Below, one piece after another: positions 13,858 through 18,224 of a stretch of DNA of 18,224 nucleotides (position 1 is the first letter of the stretch; every line of letters starts with the position of its first letter). The DNA lies in the NCBI GenBank assembly GCA_017527945.1, contig JAFXPL010000058.1, positions 1-18,224 of the forward strand, written 5' to 3'. This DNA comes from Bacteroidales bacterium (GTDB taxonomy: Bacteria > Bacteroidota > Bacteroidia > Bacteroidales > WCHB1-69). The notes under the pieces are model-generated. The model saw nothing but the letters and a program-made list of their open reading frames with translations. It was not told where the DNA came from and searched no databases. The position numbers and the translations under genes were made by a program.

Positions 13858-14670
13858 TTAAAGGATGGCTTGGCGGATGCGGACGAGTTTGGAGAGTAGC
13901 GGTCGCAGTTGGTCGAGCGGGAGCATGTTGGCACCGTCGGAGAGGGCCTTGGCCGGTTCGGGGTGCGTCTCCATGAAGAGCCCGTCGAAGCCGACGGCCA
14001 CACCGGCCTTGGCGATGGTCTCGATGAGATCGGGACGGCCGCCGGTGACCCCGGAAGGCTGGTTGGGTTGTTGCAGCGAGTGCGTGCAGTCGAGCACGGC
14101 GGGGCATCCGAACGACTGCAGGGCCTTCACGCCGCGGAAATCGACCACAAGGTCTTGGTATCCGAAAGTGGTGCCGCGTTCGGTGAGCATCACGCGGGGG
14201 TTGCCTGCCTCGCGCACCTTCTCCACGGCGTTGCCCATCGCCTCGGGCGACATGAACTGCCCCTTCTTGATGTTGATGGCCTTGCCGGTTTTCGCCGCCG
14301 CGACTAACAGCTCCGTCTGCCGGCAGAGGAACGCGGGAATTTGCAGGATGTCGGCCACCTGCGCGGCCCATGCGGCCTCCTCGTTCGTGTGGATGTCCGT
14401 CACCACGGGCACCTTGAGCTCCTCCCTCACGGCCTTCAGCACGGCAAGGGCCGCCTCGTCGCCGATGCCCGTGAACGAGTGCAGCGACGACCGGTTGGCT
14501 TTCCGGTAGGAGGCTTTGAAACAGAACGGAATCCCCAAATCTGCGCAAATTCCCTTGATTTCCCGTGCAATACGGAAAGTGATTTCCTCGCCTTCCACCA
14601 CGCACGGCCCGGCAATGAGGAAGAAACTGTTGCCCTCGCAGGACATGATTCGTTGAAGCACTGTGTCCAT
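13858..14670 (-). CDS. kdsA: 3-deoxy-8-phosphooctulonate (Kdo-8-P) synthase
   Basis: KdsA condenses phosphoenolpyruvate with arabinose-5-phosphate to Kdo-8-phosphate for the lipopolysaccharide inner core. In 270 residues all family signatures are seen: LIAGPCVVEG (18-27), FKASYRKANRSS (51-62), TDIHTNEEA (91-99), GQFMSPEAM, ERGTTFGY (164-171), DCTHSLQQPNQ (194-204), METHPEP (233-239) and SDGANML. Cys23, His197, Glu234 and Asp245 correspond to the metal ligands of the metal-dependent class; the metal-independent class has Asn instead of that Cys. Start ATG at 14670, with a promoter 20 nt upstream. The TMTC-like gene follows in the same direction after a repeat-filled gap. Confidence 0.97.
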   Translation of the reverse strand: MDTVLQRIMSCEGNSFFLIAGPCVVEGEEITFRIAREIKGICADLGIPFCFKASYRKANRSSLHSFTGIGDEAALAVLKAVREELKVPVVTDIHTNEEAAWAAQVADILQIPAFLCRQTELLVAAAKTGKAINIKKGQFMSPEAMGNAVEKVREAGNPRVMLTERGTTFGYQDLVVDFRGVKALQSFGCPAVLDCTHSLQQPNQPSGVTGGRPDLIETIAKAGVAVGFDGLFMETHPEPAKALSDGANMLPLDQLRPLLSKLVRIRQAIL

Positions 14671-14689
14671 ATTCGTTTATTTTGGGCGG

Positions 14690-14697
14690 CAAAGATA
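14690..14697 (-). promoter_or_regulatory. Bacteroidota-type -7 box of kdsA
   Basis: TATCTTTG on the minus strand matches the consensus. The position where a -33 element should lie (about 14715-14725) is already inside a heptamer array, so the upstream half of this promoter is made of repeat DNA. Confidence 0.75.
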
Positions 14698-14708
14698 CGA
14701 TTTTTTGA

Positions 14709-14799
14709 CTTAGAACTCAGAACTTAGAACTCAGAACTTAGAACTCAGCTCTCAGCTCTCAGCTCTCAGCTCTTTGAACTTTGAACCTTGAACTTTGAA
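14709..14799. repeat. array of thirteen 7-bp units CTTAGAA/CTCAGCT/CTTTGAA
   Basis: Thirteen gap-free heptamers in three sub-blocks: alternating CTTAGAA and CTCAGAA, four identical CTCAGCT, then CTTTGAA/CCTTGAA. The array lies upstream of kdsA and downstream of the T9SS-protein gene and starts 12 nt from the kdsA -7 box. Confidence 0.95.
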
Positions 14800-14803
14800 C
14801 CTA

Positions 14804-14848
14804 GTTTAGTGAGTTTAGTAGGTTTAGTAGGTTTAGTAAGTTTAGCTC
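14804..14848. repeat. array of five 9-bp units GTTTAGTRR
   Basis: Five nonamers (GTTTAGTGA, GTTTAGTAG twice, GTTTAGTAA, GTTTAGCTC). The GTTTAGT core is the same as in the octamer array at 13653-13764, but with one more base per unit. It is embedded between two heptamer blocks. Confidence 0.9.
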
Positions 14849-14862
14849 CCGGAAAAGAAACT

Positions 14863-14970
14863 CTCAGTTCTCAGTTCTTAGCTCTTTGAACCTTGAACCT
14901 TGAACTTTGAACCTTGAACCTTGAACTTTGAACTTTGAACCTTGAACCTTGAAACCTGAAACCTGAAACC
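14863..14970. repeat. array of fifteen 7-bp units CTTTGAA/CCTTGAA
   Basis: Fifteen gap-free heptamers: CTCAGTT twice, CTTAGCT, then CTTTGAA and CCTTGAA mixed, ending in ACCTGAA twice and a partial ACC. The array abuts the terminator of the T9SS-protein gene on its right side. Confidence 0.95.
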
Positions 14971-15000
14971 AAAAAGGGAGACCCTCTCGGATCCCCCTTT
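14971..15000 (-). terminator. rho-independent terminator of the T9SS-protein gene
   Basis: On the minus strand a 12-bp stem (15000-14989 with 14984-14973, two G:U pairs) closes a 4-nt loop and ends in five T (14975-14971). It lies 48 nt after the stop codon at 15048-15050. Confidence 0.88.
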
Positions 15001-15047
15001 GCAATGGTCATAAAGAATTTACGCGAGATTCGCGAAATACGCGGAGA

Positions 15048-18000
15048 TTATCGTTTCACGACAAACGGTTTGGTCACCGTGCCGGCCTCCGTGGTCACGC
15101 GCACGAAGTACATGCCGTCGGCCAGGCCGGAGACGTTGACGGAGGTGGTTTCACCCGTCATCGGGACGGTCTGCACCAATTTTCCATACACATCAAACAC
15201 GTGCAAGTCAGCACTCATTTGTACATTATACATTGTACATTGTACATTGACGAGGTCGTTCGCCGGGTTCGGGAACAACTTCACGCTGTTCTCCAGGTGG
15301 TTCTCGATGCCCACGTTGGTGGTGTGTGCGGTGATGATGGGAGACCATTCGCTCTCGTTGCCGCCGCCGCAGTTGGCCTGCACCTGAATCTCGTATTCGG
15401 TGTCGCCTTCAAGTTCGGTGATGGTGTAGCTGTTGGTGGTGGAGGTGGCGGAGGTGAGCTGGCCGTTCACGGGCTTGTACTGGATGTTCCAGCTGACCGC
15501 GTTCGGATTGGCATCCCAGGTGAGGGTGATGGCGTGGTTCTCGATGTTGGAGGCGGTGAGGCCGGTCGGGGTCACGCACGGTTCGGGCGTGTCGTTAGGC
15601 AACGTGGTGAAGGTCAGCTCGTTGCCATAAACGGTCTGTCCGTTGAAGGTGATGAATGCACGGAAGGTGTAGCCCGTGTTGGCAGTCAGGCCGGTGAGGC
15701 TGGCCGTGAAGTTGTTGCCCGTGCCCGAGCCGGCCACTTGCGTGTAGGTGCCGCCAGTCGTGGTTTTCCATTCGAAGCCCTTCGCCGTGACGGTCACGTT
15801 GTCGGGGTTCGTGATGGTGGCGTTCAGCGTGGCGGTGGTCTGTGTGACGTTCGTGGCGGCATTGGTGGCCACCGTCGGGTTGGTGACGACCGGGCCGCTG
15901 CCGTCGGTGGAGACCGTGACGTTGGTCACAATCGCGCCGGGCTGCGTACCGTTGCTACTGTCGTTGCGCCACAGGAAGACCAGCTTGCCCTGTCCATTGG
16001 CATCCGGGTTGGGCATGTTCACACTCACGTGGATGGTGTTGCCTTGCGTGAGGTTCAGCGTGAACGGGTTGCTTCCGTAGCCGGTCTGCGACTTATATGC
16101 GGAGAAGTCGAGTGCATGGGTGGAGTAGGTGTTGCTGGACTGCGTGTTCTGGCTTGTGCTGGGCGTGAAGATTTCCGTGCCCGGAGCCAAGAACACTTTG
16201 AAGTAGTCCCAGCTGCTTTCGCCGCCGATGCGCACGTCGAACTCCACGTGCACGGAGTCATCGCTCGGCATGTAGAACAGCTTCTCAGCCATCACTGTAG
16301 AACTGCTGGAGATGCTGTAGCCCGCGCTGCTGTTGTCGTTAGTGATGAACAGGGCGCTTTGGCTCTCACCGCTCGGCGTGCCCATCATCCAGTGGTTGGT
16401 GCAGGTGCCGTTGTTGAGTTCCCAGGCTTGGTCGGTGGTGAAGTCGGTGGTATAAGGCAGGTTCACGGCCACCATCGTGGTGGTGAAGTTCACGGAAATG
16501 CCAGTGGAGAGTCCATCGGGGCCGCAGTCACTGTAGATATAGACCGTGTAGGCCGTGATGGCGTTCAAGCCAGTGAGCGTGTAGCTCATGGCATTGTTGA
16601 CGTTCACCGTGGTGCCGGTGCCTTGCGTGAAGCCAGCAGGGCCGTACTCCAGCACATAGTTGGAAGTGGTACCGTTCCAGCTGATGGTCGCACCGTCGCC
16701 CGTGATGTCGTTAACCGATGCGCTGGTGGGATGGAAGCAGCTCGGAATCACGTCGAAGGTGAGGTTGTCGAGGAGGTAGGAGACATCGATGCCGTTCATA
16801 GCGCGGAAGGCGATGTAGTGGTCGTTGCCCGTGTAGTTGTTGAGCAGGACCGTGAAGGGCAGCCAGGTGAAGGTCGCGCTGTACGTAATGTTTTCATACG
16901 GGGTGAAGGTGGTCGGGTCGTTCGGGTCGCTCATGGTGCCGATCTCGAACGTGCCGGCTGTGCCGTTCAGGTGGATTCGGGTCAAACCTTCCACCATCAG
17001 GGTGTTCAGCGAGATGCTCGGGTCGAACATCGGAGTGACCGCCATCGTGTAGCAGTTGGGCGTGTAGTGGAAGTCCAAGGAACCGCCGGCGTAGGCATCG
17101 TTGGTTGTGACATACACCCAGTGGTTGGAAGGGTCGCTGGCATGGCGACTCCAGCATTCCACGAAGTTGGAACCGTTCATGGAGGAGTACGTGTTGAAGT
17201 CGGCGAAGAAGGGCAGGGTGGTGATGGCGCCGCAAGCGGTGGTGAACTGGATGCCCTGGGAGAGCATGGAGCTGTCGCTGCCGCAGTAGCCTCTCACGGC
17301 CACCTGGTAGGCGGTGTTCGGGTTGAGGCCGGTCAAGGAAAGGGAGTTGGTCGTAGTGGTCTGGTAGTCCTGCGTGCCGTCGGAACCGAGGATGGTCACG
17401 CCGAACAGGTCAGCGCTGCCGGTCCAGGTGAGGTCGGCCGAGTTTTCGGTGATGTTGCTGGCCGCTAGGTCCATAGGAGTGGCACACGTCACCACCGTCA
17501 GACTGACGTTATCGACGGCTGCCGGCGGGTTGGTGCTGCCGGAAGTGTTACGCCAGTGGAAGTAGAGGCGGTAGATGTGGTCGCCGTTGCCCATGCCCGC
17601 GAACTGCGTGGCGGAGATCAGCATCTCCTCGTGCTGCCAGGTGTTCTGCTGGGAGAGCCAGTGCGAACCGACAGTGGGGTAGCCGGGCATGCCTTGGAGA
17701 TCGTAGTTCACGCCGCCCACAGTGGGAGGATTGCTGCCGGCATTGGCCGTCACCACGGCGGGGTCAAGCCAATAGACGCGCAGGAACTCGTACGTGGCGT
17801 TGTTGCCTTGGGCTTTCCAGTCGAAGGAGAGCTTCAGCTCGGTGGTGCCGTCGGGAACTAAGATGTCGCGGAACGCATAGACATGGCTCTCGGTGCCCGT
17901 GTAGGTGTTCGACGCGCCGTTGTTGTTGGAGACGTACAGACCGTTCATGCCGCCAGGGGTCGTGTTCACGTCGCTGGTGCCGTCCGTGGGTGCGCCGATG

Positions 18001-18224
18001 TACCATTTGTTGGTCTGCGTGCCGTTCACGAGGCCCCACTGGATGTTGTCGGTGGCATCCTCGAAATCGGTGAGGTAGGGGATGGTGGCCGGGACGGTGG
18101 GCGTGGTGAAGCTCACGGGAGCCGTCAGGGAGGCCGTGTCGCCGTCGGAGCAGATCGTCTGCACCGCCACGGCGTAGGTGGTGTTGAGGTTCAGGGTCGT
18201 GAGCGCGAGCGTGGTGTCAAAGAC
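15048..18224 (-). CDS. T9SS-secreted multidomain protein (fibronectin III and choice-of-anchor-J-like), C-terminal part
   Basis: The frame is open to the right edge, so the N-terminus and signal peptide are missing; 1058 residues are visible. Order, counted from the edge: end of one Fn3 domain, three adhesin-like jelly-roll modules (about 47-245, 335-495, 587-772) that begin alike (PYLTDFED, PFFADFNT, PYTTDFTT), alternating with Fn3 domains (247-330, 497-582, 780-875, 883-970), then a type A T9SS sorting domain (about 980-1058) with LFPNPANDLVNV, VFDVYGKLVQT, GLADGMYFVRV and a final KPFVVKR. The Fn3 units are marked by ADLTW/ATISW/ITLTW and LTGLNPNTAYQV-type strands. Such proteins are exported by the T9SS and attached to the surface or released; binding to host or food glycans or proteins is a guess. 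Residues 992-1002 are encoded by heptamer repeats. Confidence 0.93.
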   Translation of the reverse strand, partial: VFDTTLALTTLNLNTTYAVAVQTICSDGDTASLTAPVSFTTPTVPATIPYLTDFEDATDNIQWGLVNGTQTNKWYIGAPTDGTSDVNTTPGGMNGLYVSNNNGASNTYTGTESHVYAFRDILVPDGTTELKLSFDWKAQGNNATYEFLRVYWLDPAVVTANAGSNPPTVGGVNYDLQGMPGYPTVGSHWLSQQNTWQHEEMLISATQFAGMGNGDHIYRLYFHWRNTSGSTNPPAAVDNVSLTVVTCATPMDLAASNITENSADLTWTGSADLFGVTILGSDGTQDYQTTTTNSLSLTGLNPNTAYQVAVRGYCGSDSSMLSQGIQFTTACGAITTLPFFADFNTYSSMNGSNFVECWSRHASDPSNHWVYVTTNDAYAGGSLDFHYTPNCYTMAVTPMFDPSISLNTLMVEGLTRIHLNGTAGTFEIGTMSDPNDPTTFTPYENITYSATFTWLPFTVLLNNYTGNDHYIAFRAMNGIDVSYLLDNLTFDVIPSCFHPTSASVNDITGDGATISWNGTTSNYVLEYGPAGFTQGTGTTVNVNNAMSYTLTGLNAITAYTVYIYSDCGPDGLSTGISVNFTTTMVAVNLPYTTDFTTDQAWELNNGTCTNHWMMGTPSGESQSALFITNDNSSAGYSISSSSTVMAEKLFYMPSDDSVHVEFDVRIGGESSWDYFKVFLAPGTEIFTPSTSQNTQSSNTYSTHALDFSAYKSQTGYGSNPFTLNLTQGNTIHVSVNMPNPDANGQGKLVFLWRNDSSNGTQPGAIVTNVTVSTDGSGPVVTNPTVATNAATNVTQTTATLNATITNPDNVTVTAKGFEWKTTTGGTYTQVAGSGTGNNFTASLTGLTANTGYTFRAFITFNGQTVYGNELTFTTLPNDTPEPCVTPTGLTASNIENHAITLTWDANPNAVSWNIQYKPVNGQLTSATSTTNSYTITELEGDTEYEIQVQANCGGGNESEWSPIITAHTTNVGIENHLENSVKLFPNPANDLVNVQCTMYNVQMSADLHVFDVYGKLVQTVPMTGETTSVNVSGLADGMYFVRVTTEAGTVTKPFVVKR
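15221..15248 (-). repeat. four 7-bp units GTACATT inside the T9SS sorting-domain coding sequence
   Basis: Plus-strand units GTACATT, ATACATT, GTACATT, GTACATT follow each other without a gap, with a degenerate fifth unit (CTCATTT, 15214-15220). They encode the stretch VQCTMYNVQM, which reads as a loop insert between the conserved NPANDLVNV and LHVFDVYGK segments of the sorting domain. Confidence 0.95.

Noticed and set aside
13829..14692. Minus-strand 287-aa open frame overlapping kdsA
   Set aside because: Another frame of kdsA, Arg/Gly/His rich; the kdsA frame carries every conserved motif.
4536..14970. CRISPR array
   Set aside because: The repeats are 6-9 bp tandem units without unique spacers, and no cas genes are present.
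15201..17468. Plus-strand 755-aa open frame opposite the T9SS protein
   Set aside because: Antisense shadow of a repetitive Fn3-coding region; Val/Gly/Ala/Arg-rich, no domains.

Overview
The window looks like chromosomal DNA of a Bacteroidales-type bacterium (phylum Bacteroidota), probably uncultured. Four things point there: promoters of the Bacteroidota kind (TAnnTTTG at about -7) lie upstream of at least seven genes; a secreted fibronectin-III protein ends in a type IX secretion (T9SS) sorting domain; there is a Kdo-8-phosphate synthase, so Gram-negative lipopolysaccharide is made; and intergenic DNA is full of short tandem repeats that I associate with this lineage. I cannot name genus or species.

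Layout. 100-704 (-): two small unknown genes (37 and 120 aa) with their own promoter and a strong terminator. 844-1497 (-): a small lipoprotein with terminator and a long structured leader. 1601-2272 (-): hypB, divergent from 2433-4529 (+), a secreted M48 metallopeptidase, followed by 4601-5485 (+), a predicted outer-membrane protein. 5488-6241 (-): an exported glutathione peroxidase-family protein, convergent with the outer-membrane gene and divergent from the next cluster. 6310-11405 (+): PHP phosphoesterase, DRTGG protein, HATPase protein, a 940-aa multi-[Fe-S] NAD(P)H flavoprotein and hypA. 11600-13636 (-): a GT-C/TMTC-like membrane protein with TPRs, downstream of kdsA (13858-14670, -). 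14971-18224 (-): the C-terminal 1058 aa of a T9SS-secreted adhesin-like protein, cut by the right edge.

How the genes may fit together. PHP, DRTGG and HATPase genes are, as I recall, a trio that accompanies [FeFe]-hydrogenase genes in many anaerobes. Here the trio is followed by a large GltD-like flavoprotein and the nickel chaperone gene hypA, with hypB about 4 kb upstream of the cluster on the other strand. This suggests anaerobic redox and hydrogen metabolism, but no hydrogenase structural gene is in the window. kdsA plus the TMTC-like gene suggest envelope glycan work.

The most unusual content is non-coding. Arrays of degenerate 7-bp units (8- or 9-bp in some blocks) fill five intergenic spaces, press right up to start and stop codons, and also occur inside the T9SS sorting-domain coding sequence, where a change in unit number would usually shift the frame. 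In addition, two copies of a roughly 65-bp multi-hairpin element bracket the flavoprotein-hypA pair.
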